Origin: Smittium culicis
Lineage: Eukaryota; Kickxellomycota; Harpellomycetes; Harpellales; Legeriomycetaceae
DNA length: 13,601 nucleotides
Assembly: GCA_001970855.1 (NCBI GenBank)
Contig: LSSN01004476.1
Coordinates: forward strand, 1 to 13,601
Direction: 5' to 3'
Position 1 is the stretch's first letter. Each line of letters starts with the position of its first letter. The translations under genes were made by a program, and so were the position numbers. Below are positions 1 to 8,663 of this stretch, in pieces. Under the pieces are notes generated by a model that saw only the letters and a list, made by a program, of their open reading frames with translations, was not told the origin of the DNA and did no database searches.

Positions 1-1454
1 GTTTATGAGAATTATATTAAATTTCTTTGTGGATTATTTAAAGTGTTCTAAGCTTGCTTATATAATATTTTATAAAAATTTTCTATAACCCAAAAAAATT
101 TTATAAATAGCGTAAGAATTAATTCTTAAAACTTTATTGTCTATAAAAATCTCAGGCTTTACAGTGACCAATATGCTCAAAAAGTGGCCACAGTAAATCC
201 TGCGCCATAAGAACCAACGTATTACAATTACATCAAAGATAAATTTTATAATACATAGATACTTAAACGACTGTTTTCCTATATATAGAGAAAATAAAGT
301 CGTTTAATATGTTATGATTTCAATTGATTACTTATTTCATAATTCGCTAGTTTCTTAATGGTATTAGCTAAATTAATAAGTCAATCCTTTCTCGCTCTAT
401 TCTCACTCATTAAAAAATATTTTTAATAATGTAAAAAGCATCTTATATAAAATCATATGTACTGAGTAAAATTTGACTGTGAGTGGGGGTTTGAATTTTT
501 TTTTAATTATTATTTATTTTGGAAATTATTAATAAAAAAACAAATTTAATTATTTTATTTGAGATGGAATGATTTTGAGTTGGTATTTTAATCAGTATAG
601 TTTCATAAAAAATAAAAAGTTCAAAATCTTTTAAAAATTTTTCTTTGTTAAAATATTATAGCGACTTATAACCAAATACTGAAAATAAGTATTGGATAAA
701 AAAATAATAATATTAAAGATATTTCCTGGGAAAGTCTAGCTCTTTTCTGGCAGGGAGATCATCTTTGACCCATCAAAATTAACCAAATATGTTTGGCTTT
801 AATACCTCAGTTACGAGACTCATAAAAATATAGATTTTTGGTAACTAATATTAATATGAAAATTAAGATAGTTTATAGTAAAGAAAAGCCTTTAAAAGGT
901 TAAAAGATGAATCAAATTTTCTATGAGGAATGTTAATTGGTAAAATATTATTTTATTTTATATATGATTAGAAGATGGTCTGTTCTATAGTAAACATTTA
1001 TTAATTAATACAGAGATTCAATTATTTTTAAAAGCTCACTTACTATTTATGGTAGATATAAAAATATCATATTATACAGAAACAACTAAAAGGAAATAAA
1101 ACATTATTTTAGTATTTTTTTCGAATATTTTTTAGCTCTTTCATGACAACACTTTTAAACAAGCAGCAATATTAAATCCATTTGAGATTAATAGTTAAGA
1201 TATTAATTGTTTTATAGCTAAATAAACCTTTATTTCTATGGATTTGCAATATTGGTTTATTTTTAATGAGAATATTTGGATGTATATGGTATATCAAAAA
1301 TAACCTACTGTCATAATATGGATAATAAACAGTTAAAAGTGTTAAAATCATCGAAAATTCTTTCCTTCTCGAACGCAACTTTAATCAAAGATACTTAATT
1401 CGTGTTGTTTAATATATCAAGGTATCTATTATATTTATCATTCTTTTTAATATA
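1..1454. other. Gene-free AT-rich DNA
   Basis: There is no ORF beyond short shadows; the 68-codon minus-strand frame at 1172-1378 has no recognisable motif. The segment holds the palindrome at 263-307. A stretch at about 160-200 (TTTACAGTGACCA ... AGTGGCCACAGT) faintly resembles a Tc1/mariner tip, but no matching end was found. Confidence 0.7.
263..307. repeat. 45-nt near-perfect palindrome
   Basis: TTAAACGACT (263-272) pairs perfectly with AGTCGTTTAA (298-307). The inner bases GTTTTC and GAAAATA pair with a small bulge around an AT-rich loop. It may be a hairpin, the fused ends of a degraded inverted-repeat transposon, or a regulatory palindrome. No gene lies near it. Confidence 0.8.
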
Positions 1455-1646
1455 TGGGATATTCTTAGGGCGAACGGAACATATTTTCTTAGAAATTTTA
1501 TTTGATTATTTATATTGGGTAAAGTTATTGGTTGTATCAGATAAACCATTCAACAATGTTTTCTAATAAGATTTACAAATGAAGTTAATACAACTATTTG
1601 GGAAAAAATTAATAGGAAAAGTTCCGCTCCTCGAAATAATCTCCAT
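1455..1646 (+). mobile_element. Family-1 MITE, copy A
   Basis: This copy is about 190 bp. Its left end reads GGGATATTCTTAGGGCGAAC and continues GGAAC. Its right end runs from GTTCCGCTCCTCGAAATAAT (1621) into CTCC (1644). The ends are an imperfect inverted repeat of about 24 bp. The interior includes AATGTTTTCTAATA, shared with the other copies. Flanks are TATAT on the left and ATTATA on the right, so the target duplication is TA-like but decayed. There is no coding capacity, and the short reading frames across it are shadows. Three to four related copies in one window support a genuine family. Confidence 0.78.
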
Positions 1647-2929
1647 TATAATACTTATCAATGTGATTATAGCTAAAAAATTGATCCCGGCTGTACACTG
1701 GTATTATTTTTTTTTAAACAAAGAAATTTTTGGTATGATAGAAATAAAAAAAACTATGATGTAAAGTAAACTAAAAAAAAAAAATAGTAAAGTAGGTGCA
1801 AAAAATAAAAAAATAAATATTCTAATACAAATAAATTCTTCTTTTGGTCTACCGGCTGTATACCTAAATGGGGATGTGATCAATCTACCAATTGAAAGAT
1901 TCAATCATTTTTTAATTCAAGTAGGCCGTATGACTGAAGTTGCAAGCAAACATAGTTTTAAACTCGTTCCATAAAAATCATTTTCATTGAAATCATAAAG
2001 CTCATAGTCGGAGCCTATACCTAACAGAATTAATAAAAAACAGGCCCCTATTAAAATGTGGGAATGGTCGGCATGGCTCTCCTAAAATAAGCTGCTAAAC
2101 AGCTACAATTTGTATTTCTACTAAACGTTGAACTTGTATACAAAGATGTTTCAGGCTGTGCTAAACGGATCAGTTCCTCCTGTTTCTATATGGTCCTCCT
2201 CTGGAATCGCTGTCCTACGAATCACTGATCGTTGCCTTCACTATCATAGAACAAGCATAGTGTAAAGCTAAGTGGAATTTTAGTTTAGTGCACTTTGAAA
2301 AACGCACAACTTAATCCCGCAAATCATGCCAAGGTATTTTACTCTTAGGGGGTAAACTTGTATTAGATGAATAAATTATACGAACCGATAAATACGGAAG
2401 AGCCTTAGGATATGTTGATAATTTTCACCTGAAATATTATTTGTTAATAGTAATTAAATGTAATAATCGGCTAAACTATTTATGACATATATAGCGTATT
2501 AGATTTGAATGCAAAATTCGAGACAAAATTTGAAGCAAAGGAAAAACTTTATACAGAATTTCTGCTTCTCTAAAGTACTTCCCGTAAATCATATTAATGT
2601 ACAGCTCAAGTATGGATTTTTATTGAACAAAGGTGATTAAATTTAAGGGTGGTTATGAAATCAGTAAATAAGTTCAATTGAAATATTTATTCAATCAACA
2701 ATTTGTACCTATAAAGAGTACAAAAGTGAATATTTATTTTCTAATTTATATTTTCCCAGTTTATAACAGTTAGAGAATAAAAAAATTGAACGTATTACGC
2801 TTGTAAATAGTAATACTTATAAATCCAATACTATATTAGATTACCATTATTTCATACCAAATATAAAATTAAATATTAGGGTGAGAGTGATTTTTTATTT
2901 GCTAAAAATGCTCGTCTAGTTGAAACGTA
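1647..2929. other. Gene-free DNA with a less AT-rich stretch at about 2040-2340
   Basis: No gene was recognised on either strand. Bases 2040-2340 are visibly richer in GC than the flanks and may be an old mobile-element remnant, but frames are broken every few codons. A 12-bp near-repeat, CCGGCTGTA[CT]AC, occurs at 1687 and 1852. Confidence 0.6.
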
Positions 2930-2933
2930 AATA

Positions 2934-3322
2934 GACGATTTATTTTGAGGAGTGGAACTTTTCCAATTAAGTTTAACCTACGTATCAGTATTACTATTAT
3001 TTTTAAATCTTATTAGAAAATATCATCAAATGGTTTATATGGGAGATTCTTAGAGTGAGAGGAACATCTATTTCCTAAGAAATCTATTTGCTAGTAGCAA
3101 TTAATTGGTATTATTGGATAATCTATTTAATCCATTTGACAATGTTTTCTAGTAGAATATAGTAATGAAATGAATTTTGAAGCTAATGAGATTTTTAATA
3201 GTAAAAGTTACGCTCCTATAAAGAATCTTCCATATGATACAGCTAATACCTTTACCTAATAAAATAAGCTATATATAAATTTGAAGAAAAAGAGTTCCGT
3301 TTCCCCCGAAGAATATCTCAAA
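2934..3322 (-). mobile_element. Family-1 MITE, copy F, inverted and split by copy B
   Basis: The left part (2934-3040) matches the reverse complement of copy A's right half: GAGGAGTGGAACTTTTCC at 2947-2964, then AAATCTTATTAGAAAA and AATGGTTTATAT. The right part (3236 to about 3322) resumes with GATACAGCTAATACCTTTAC and ends GTTCCGTTTCCCCCGAAG then AATATCTC, matching the reverse complement of A's left half. Without copy B it is about 192 bp, the family length. AATA flanks both sides (2930-2933 and 3321-3324), though the exact ends are decayed. A 7-bp inverted repeat, TCGTCTA (2912) and TAGACGA (2932), sits at its left border. Confidence 0.75.
3040..3232 (+). mobile_element. Family-1 MITE, copy B, nested inside copy F
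   Basis: The element is about 191-193 bp. The left end is GGGAGATTCTTAGAGTGAGA and then GGAAC (3041-3065). The right end is TTACGCTCCTATAAAGAATC and then TTCC (to 3231). The flanks are ATAT on both sides (3037-3040 and 3232-3235), readable as a 4-bp ATAT duplication or as a TA duplication with a TIR starting with T. The sequence left and right of it joins into one inverted family-1 copy, so this insertion is younger. Removing the element and one ATAT restores a site that lines up base-for-base in length with the matching part of copy A. Confidence 0.85.
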
Positions 3323-3324
3323 TA

Positions 3325-4161
3325 TCCTTTCCCCTAATTTTTATAAATAAAAATACATTTGAAAAAAAAAGGAGCGTTTTGAATAGTATAAATGGAAAAT
3401 TTATATATCAACAGCTTGTAGAAATTATTTTTTATAATATATCATTAAATTTTTGCCAATTCTTAAAAGTTTAAAACTTTTTATTACATTCAAGTTCCAA
3501 AATAATAAGTATGTACGATGTCTATCGAAAATCAAATGTGAATGATTTTTATTATACCGACATCGATCTATGACAAAAAATTTCAGAAAAATTACTATAA
3601 TAGATGTGTTTTAACTTAGTAAAATATCGCAGAAATATTATAGATATGAAGGATTTAAAAAATGAAATCTAGTATTAAATCGAACTTATTTCCTTATCTA
3701 TTTTTTGCCATTATAAAATCAGTGTTAATGCACTGTAAAAACGTGCTTTTTATTAAATGTAAGAATTTTTTCCAATTGACAATTTTAGATAAGTTACACT
3801 AGGATAATAAATATATTTTATTAATTCAAGATATTGTAGCGTATTTTGGTAAAAAGATTTATTTAGATATTTGGTTAAATCTCGCCAATAAATAATTTAG
3901 GAAATCTTTAAGGTTTTATAACAAATAACACTCAGGATTAGTTTTTGAAATTGGTTTATTTATTTTTGTTATCGAATCGCTAAAAACCAAAAAATAACTA
4001 CTATTTTCACCTTTATTTTTATATTTTACAGACTTAAAGTTTATCAAGTAGTAATTTTATTTTGGACCTATATGTTAGTCACTTTTTATAAAATAAATTT
4101 ATAATTTCTGATGTTATTTCGATGTTACGATTGTGTTTACCTTTTTGTGGTAGGTAGGCTA
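3325..4161. other. Gene-free AT-rich DNA
   Basis: Long A and T runs, with stops in all frames. No repeat, RNA gene or coding signal was recognised between the family-1 nest and the first family-2 element. Confidence 0.7.
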
Positions 4162-4359
4162 TTAACCCTTTCTCGTTCAACACTTTTACAAAAAAATCAA
4201 ATTTTTGATTCGTTTATGGTTTATAAGCAAATCTATTATTAGTATTTATTCGTCAGTATACCAATATTTCTTAACGCCTCAGAATTAAATTATTTCAATT
4301 GAACGCTGTTGGCTATATCAGGATGGGTCAAAAATATCTACTGACCGTGAAAGGGCTAA
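4162..4359 (+). mobile_element. Family-2 piggyBac-like MITE, copy 1
   Basis: 190 bp lie between TTAA (4162-4165) and a decayed TTAA (CTAA, 4356-4359). The left end is CCCTTTCTCGTTCAACACTT and the right end is CTGACCGTGAAAGGG, giving inverted CCCTTTC termini. TTAA duplications with CCC-starting termini are the hallmark of piggyBac-type elements. Kolobok elements also use TTAA. The element has no ORF, so it would have been moved by a transposase encoded elsewhere. Confidence 0.7.
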
Positions 4360-5026
4360 TATACTTTTATTAACGTTCAACTGAATTTTATATAAATAAA
4401 TTAGCTCAAAAATTCACAATTATTGCAGCATAGTAAATTATACTTTCAAATTTATCTTTTTTTAAAAACTCTACCATAAGATTTTTTGTATTTTTAAAAG
4501 TGAATGCAACCAAAAAAAAAAGGTATAAATACAGTGATGGATTATTTGTGTAAGTACCATTGAAGGCTATAATAAATTCATTAGCCTAGCTTTCATTGAT
4601 TGACTTTTTTTTTATAAAGTCAATTTAAACGCAATATTTTTCAATTTTATCTAATTAATTAAAACAGCGTTCTAAATCCATGTTGAATATAATTATTAAG
4701 AGTAACTCCTAAATTGTATATTATTTTAATATGCTGTTATTTTAGCTGAGGTTATCATCACAAATCATTTTAGTTTTATTAGCATGTAATAATTGTAACA
4801 ATAAAAGAAAATGTATTTTTCCTTTAGCTTAAATTATCAATATTAGTAAATAGATTAGCATGAAGCGCTTGTCTCGACTGTCCTATGAATCTGTTAAATT
4901 ATCCCAATATCCTAGCTTACTTGTTAATGGAAAACCAATTAGATAATTATTAAAAAAGTAGAATGTTAGTTAAAATTATGATCGACGAAGTGGATTGATA
5001 GGAATTTATCTCATCTCGTTTTTATA
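4360..5026. other. Gene-free AT-rich DNA
   Basis: Nothing was recognised apart from the hairpin at 4599-4624. Confidence 0.7.
4599..4624. repeat. 9-bp perfect hairpin
   Basis: ATTGACTTT (4599-4607) and AAAGTCAAT (4616-4624) form a perfect stem around an 8-nt T-rich loop. There is no neighbouring gene, so it is unlikely to be a terminator. It could be a transposon remnant. Confidence 0.6.
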
Positions 5027-5398
5027 TTGGAGATTCTTTTTGAAGTAGTCATTTTATAGTGTAAAGCGTTAAAGTTTAAAAAGTCGCATTTAAAATTAAT
5101 GGCCAATGTGCAAAATCAATTCTTTCTTCCAGCAAATATAAATTTCAAATTTAACCCTTTCCGGGGCAAGCATTCTTAAACTTATTTAAAAATTTTAATT
5201 GGATAAGCCATATTATATTTATTTGTTATTGGATATTAATAATTTAACAACCAGTAATTTGGTGCTATCTTATTTTTATTTATAATTTTGTCGTATGGTT
5301 GGATAACTTTGGTAGTTCAAAAAAGGCCAACCGCCCCTGAAAGGGTTAAACGAAAAAGTAAAAAAACAAAATTCCTTTTCAATTCCGCCAATAATATC
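5027..5398 (+). mobile_element. Possible decayed family-1 MITE, copy D, interrupted by a family-2 element
   Basis: TA then TTGGAGATTCTT at 5025-5038 repeats the first bases of copy C exactly. No matching right end occurs 185 bp later. If the family-2 element at 5151-5349 is removed, the joined sequence reads CTTTCTTCC...AAATTTCAAATTTAAAC, similar to the interior of copy C, and then TTCCGCCAATAATATC near 5383-5398, resembling the family's right end. The reconstructed length is about 170 bp. Similarity is weak and AT-rich chance matches are possible. Confidence 0.38.
5151..5349 (+). mobile_element. Family-2 piggyBac-like MITE, copy 2
   Basis: 191 bp lie between two perfect TTAA sites (5151-5154 and 5346-5349). 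The left end is CCCTTTCCGGGGCAAGC and the right end is GCCAACCGCCCCTGAAAGGG. The 13-bp terminal inverted repeat matches at 12 positions, CCCTTTC[C/A]GGGGC. Length and subterminal sequence (TTCAAAAA...GGCCAACCG) correspond to copy 1, so the two are one family. GC-rich tips stand out from the AT-rich interior. It is non-coding. Confidence 0.8.
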
Positions 5399-5982
5399 AG
5401 CTAATAATAAACATATAAGTTGATAACATTAAACTTCAACAAAGTGCTCTCTTCATTCAGAACCCCTCATATCTTGTATTTTAATGCCTTATTGTCCATT
5501 GATATCAATTAAATCTGCTTAGTTGAACTTTGTACTAAAGGCATATTTTAAAGGTTTTTTTTTAATAATTAGTATGTTAGACAAGTAATAATTTTTTTTT
5601 TTTAGTCTCTTGTACATTTGATATTCAAGTATGTACTTTATCTTGTCAAGAATTCAAATAATTAATGCTAAGCTGGTTAGATGTGCATAAATACTTTTAC
5701 GAAAAAAAAAACAACTTATGATTTAAGAAAATATGATAAATTCGCCATTGTAGTAAAAGATCAGATAGCAAGTTTAATTATATTCGCTTTATCAACTCAA
5801 TTCCAAAAATTATAAAGAGGTGCTCCCAAGCGAATTACCAGGATATTGTCATGAAATTAAACTAATTGTTGCTGGTAAATTGAAATTTTTTTATAAAAAT
5901 AAAGCTTGCTTCTAAAAATAACTAAACAATACCTCACAGGGGGTCTGGATAAAAAATCAAAGTTAGAGGAATGAGTAATTTT

Positions 5983-6006
5983 ATAAATATAAATATAAAT
6001 ATAAAT
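5983..6006. repeat. Microsatellite (ATAAAT)4
   Basis: Four perfect ATAAAT units, continuing into a T run. This is a simple repeat in non-coding DNA. Confidence 0.95.
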
Positions 6007-6227
6007 ATTTTTTACTAATTTAAAATTGAAATATTCTCTTTATTAGCATATTATAGCCAAATTAGCAAATCAATTGCCCAGTATAATTCTCAATGAAGGT
6101 TTATATAGTAGTTTATAGTTTAATATCCTATTTTTTATAAATTTGTTTTTTACTATAGATAGATTAATGTATAATTGGCCCTAAGATTAATTGTAGTACA
6201 CTGTATCAAGCTAACCTTTAACTAATG

Positions 6228-6291
6228 CCCAATGGGTACGGAACCACTGGAGCGGCGGAGGGGAGTCTGGTGAAATTATATATATATATAT
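6228..6291. other. GC-rich pocket followed by a TA run
   Basis: CCCAATGGG (6228-6236) and a G-rich stretch (AGCGGCGGAGGGGAGTCTGG, 6251-6270) stand out sharply from the surrounding AT-rich DNA. They are followed by about 15 bases of alternating TA. The abrupt composition suggests a foreign or transposon-derived end, but no partner repeat was found. Confidence 0.4.
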
Positions 6292-6450
6292 TTTTTTTAT
6301 AATTTTGTAATTTGTTTAATTTGTTTTTATAAGTAGAGATATAAATTAAAATTATTTTTTGTAAACACTAAATATTCTCAAAAAGAAATTTTCATACAAG
6401 TTTATAATTTATCAAAACAGTTTTTTTTTAATTTTTTCACGCCTCTTTTA

Positions 6451-6635
6451 TTGGAGATTCTTGAGATTTGGAACCAAATATCTAAAAAAACAAGTATCGT
6501 GATTAAAATCTTTAAAAATATTAGCTTTATCAAATTATTTATTTAATAGCGTTTTTCTTCTAATATTTTAAATTTAAACTTAATGGATTGTAAGGAAAAT
6601 TTTGGTAAAGCTGCACTCCTTTAAATAATCTCCCA
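6451..6635 (+). mobile_element. Family-1 MITE, copy C
   Basis: The element is about 185 bp. The left end is TTGGAGATTCTTGAGATTTG and then GAAC. The right end is GCTGCACTCCTTTAAATAAT and then CTCCC (to 6634). TA dinucleotides flank both ends (6449-6450 and 6636-6637), the best support for a TA-type target duplication. The interior TTTTTCTTCTAATATTTTAA lines up with the TGTTTTCTAATAAGATTT of copy A. It is more diverged than copy B and non-coding. Confidence 0.72.
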
Positions 6636-6811
6636 TAAATAAAAGTGTGTTTCTTAACCAATTTACAATTATTTCTTATACTAACCTTTACCTGGACGAT
6701 AGGCTGTATTTGGTCTAACAAATCTAGTAAACTCCGTTTAATGAAATAATTTAAACCTGGAGCTCAATCACTTTTTGGCTTATATTAGGATAATAGCATA
6801 TAATATTTTAA

Positions 6812-7093
6812 TTTATAAATAATAAACATACCAAAGAATTTGTTTTTTTAAAGTTCGTTGAAAGGAAAAGGATAAAGAGATTCCGAGTTTGGACTAAACT
6901 ATTACAAGTCACTAAAGAGGCTTTTAATAGGATGAATAGCGGAGAATGAAGTTTGAGCAAATAGCCACCAATTTAACGAAATGCAGTTTATGGAAGGAAT
7001 ATCGCGGGTAAGGAAAAAAATATTGTTGTACAAGTTGATGCGAGGCAATTGAACAAGTATACATTTATGGCGCTATTTAATTTTAATTATTAG
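6812..7093 (+). pseudogene. Possible Ty3/gypsy retrotransposon scrap (RT-RNase H junction)
   Basis: An open stretch at 6812-6949 encodes KRIKRFRVWTKLLQVTKEAF followed by NRM. This resembles the F-x-W-T...AF linker between reverse transcriptase and RNase H in Ty3/gypsy polyproteins. About 100 nt later, in another frame, 7022-7057 encodes IVVQVDARQLNK, resembling the V-x-[TV]-D-A-S start of RNase H. The spacing is longer than usual and the frame changes, so it would be a dead fragment. No other pol motifs, LTRs or gag were seen, and chance similarity is possible. Confidence 0.3.
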
Positions 7094-8337
7094 CTTGGGA
7101 AATATACTACTAATACACTATTGGGTAACAAAAGTGGCTGATCAATACATTTACAAGAATGGCAAATAAGCAACAATAAAGGAAAGGTGATTTGTTTAAT
7201 TCAGGTTCGATTTTGACCCTTTGTGGAAAAATAATTAAGCAGATGCGAAAAAGTAATTTATACTATTTATAAGTATGTACTTGGATTTAGAGTTCAAAAA
7301 AAAAAAATCGATACATCTTGCTTTTTTGAGGTCTTATCTCTGCATAAGTAGAACCGGTAGAAGTGGGTGTAGATATTAGGTCCCAGATTTTTTGTTTATT
7401 GGCTTTTGTATTGACCATCTTAGCTAAAATAGACAGCATCTTTCATAATCATCGGGTTAAGAGGTTACTATCTATGCTGGAGGCATGCCTCTATTTCAGA
7501 AATAAACTCGATTCGGGTAATCCCGGCGAAAAAAAGGGAAGGGGAGGAGTTGGAATTATGCACGTTTTGCTAATTTAGCAGATTTTATGTGCTATATTTT
7601 ACCCGAAAGCAAGCTTGATATGATATGGCATTTTAATTTTTTGGTAGCTACATGTTTTTGACTTTAACTTGAATTGTATTCTAAAAATAGATCTGATATC
7701 ACTGCTTTTGATAAAATCTAATGTTTTAAGCGTAGAAAATTAAAATCAAGTTAATTCATGCTGCATACTCCTTCAGCACCAATTCAGTATCGCGTAGTTA
7801 TTTTAGAGTAATTGGACTTAGTGGGAATTTTTGACTATTTGTAATGCAGATTTATTTTGGTTTAATTATGAGCACCCATTAGTATTTTCGATTAGTTGAG
7901 ATTAGCTAATTGTTTTTTATAAAAACGAATTTGTAATTCAGCAACTGACAATTTATAAAAGAGGACTCTGTAACCATTACAATTCCAACACTATAACTTT
8001 GGCCAGCGAATAGTTGCTCAGTTTTCCTGTTTCACCAGGATTTTAAGGCCACTTATATTGAGATAGAGACTGAGGTTAAATGCGTTCTGGCCAATAGGTG
8101 CAGCTAGGAGGATCGCAGGTGAAAAAAAAAAGATAAAAGCTTTTATGTGAGTTGAAATTTTAGGCTCTTTGAAAGAGCCGCCTAAGAAAATGAATTAGTG
8201 TTTACTGGAAACATTTGCGGCATATTCTGTCTAAGGCGGTTACATTCCTTTAAATTCATGCAAACTCGCTACTTCTAGCAACAAACCTTTTTTTAAAGTT
8301 TTTGTCTTTATAATTTAATTCGTATTCTCGCTCAAAG
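7094..8337. other. Intergenic region upstream of the bud6-like gene
   Basis: This stretch is less AT-rich than the left part. A 71-codon plus-strand frame at 7363-7578 has no recognisable motif or splice context and is not called. The 17-nt palindrome at 8163-8179 lies here. The distal bud6-like promoter probably lies in the last few hundred bases, but no clear core element was identified. Confidence 0.55.
8163..8179. repeat. 17-nt perfect palindrome upstream of the bud6-like gene
   Basis: GGCTCTTT-G-AAAGAGCC is perfectly symmetric, about 490 bp before the bud6-like ATG. Possible roles are a dimeric transcription-factor site or chance. Nothing else identifies it. Confidence 0.5.
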
Positions 8338-8497
8338 CTATTCTATAACTGTTTCATTTGCCATTTCTTTGGCTAGCCTTTCTCGTTGCAATATTTTCTC
8401 CCCAAGTCTACGCTTGTTCTGTTAAATGAATAGCTCTAAGGATCAATAAACAAAACGTAATTCTTACATTTAATAAACAAACCATCATTTCTAGCAT
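8338..8497 (-). CDS. Possible tiny spliced minus-strand gene (36 aa)
   Basis: On the minus strand, ATG at 8497 opens 10 codons (MLEMMVCLLN). A donor GTAAGA follows (intron 8467-8419, 49 nt), with acceptor AACAG and a second exon at 8418-8338 encoding NKRRLGEKILQRERLAKEMA and a short tail to a TAG. Phase is kept across the splice. The highly charged helix-like second exon and the good donor are suggestive, and an upstream extension from a TTTAG acceptor near 8526 is possible. There is no recognised family, and the region would be the bud6-like gene's promoter or leader. Chance is a serious alternative. Confidence 0.22.
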
Positions 8498-8654
8498 AAA
8501 ATACTTGCGGATACCGCTACGCTTTCTAAATGCATTAGATATAGTTTTGATTTATCAATTACTAATTTTTATACATATTCTTATCTGATTACTTTTCAAA
8601 ATTCACGCATATTCTATCCTTATTTCTAATTTATTAATATTTCTTCTTATCTTG

Positions 8655-8660
8655 ATGTAG
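8655..8660 (+). promoter_or_regulatory. Start-stop (ATG TAG) or 3' splice site just before the bud6-like ATG
   Basis: ATGTAG lies three bases before the main ATG at 8664. If retained in the mRNA it is a minimal start-stop uORF. Alternatively, TTTCTAAT (about 8622-8629), a T-rich stretch and TAG at 8660 resemble an intron 3' end. That would make this a leader intron, for example from GTAATT at 8457, and would remove the start-stop. A seven-codon uORF at 8426-8449 also precedes the gene. The sequence alone cannot decide between these. Confidence 0.35.
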
Positions 8661-8663
8661 AAC

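Larger units (their letters stand above)
5399..6450. other. Gene-free AT-rich DNA with simple repeats
   Basis: The stretch holds the ATAAAT microsatellite and the GC-rich pocket with TA run. Short G-rich strings, GGGGGTCTGG (about 5940) and GGGGAGTCTGG (about 6260), are similar to each other in direct orientation, with no further similarity visible around them. Confidence 0.65.

Noticed and set aside
160..200. ACAGTGACCA ... TGGCCACAGT as a Tc1/mariner tip
   Set aside because: No matching inverted end or TA duplication could be found within several hundred bases.
1579..1764. 61-codon plus-strand frame
   Set aside because: It runs across the end of MITE copy A and low-complexity A-rich DNA. 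Not coding.
1704..1904. 66-codon minus-strand frame containing a GRPKEEF string
   Set aside because: The rest is a poly-Phe/Ile run from A-rich DNA, with no family pattern.
7200..7222. GGTTCGATTTTGACC, resembling a tRNA T-arm
   Set aside because: The T stem does not pair properly, and no acceptor or anticodon arm is found at the right distance.
7363..7578. 71-codon plus-strand frame
   Set aside because: No recognisable motif, no splice context and no coding-like continuation on either side.
8378..8396. CCTTTCTCGTTGCAATATTTT, resembling a family-2 MITE left tip
   Set aside because: No TTAA precedes it and no matching right end lies about 190 bp away. An 11-bp match is expected by chance in a window this size.
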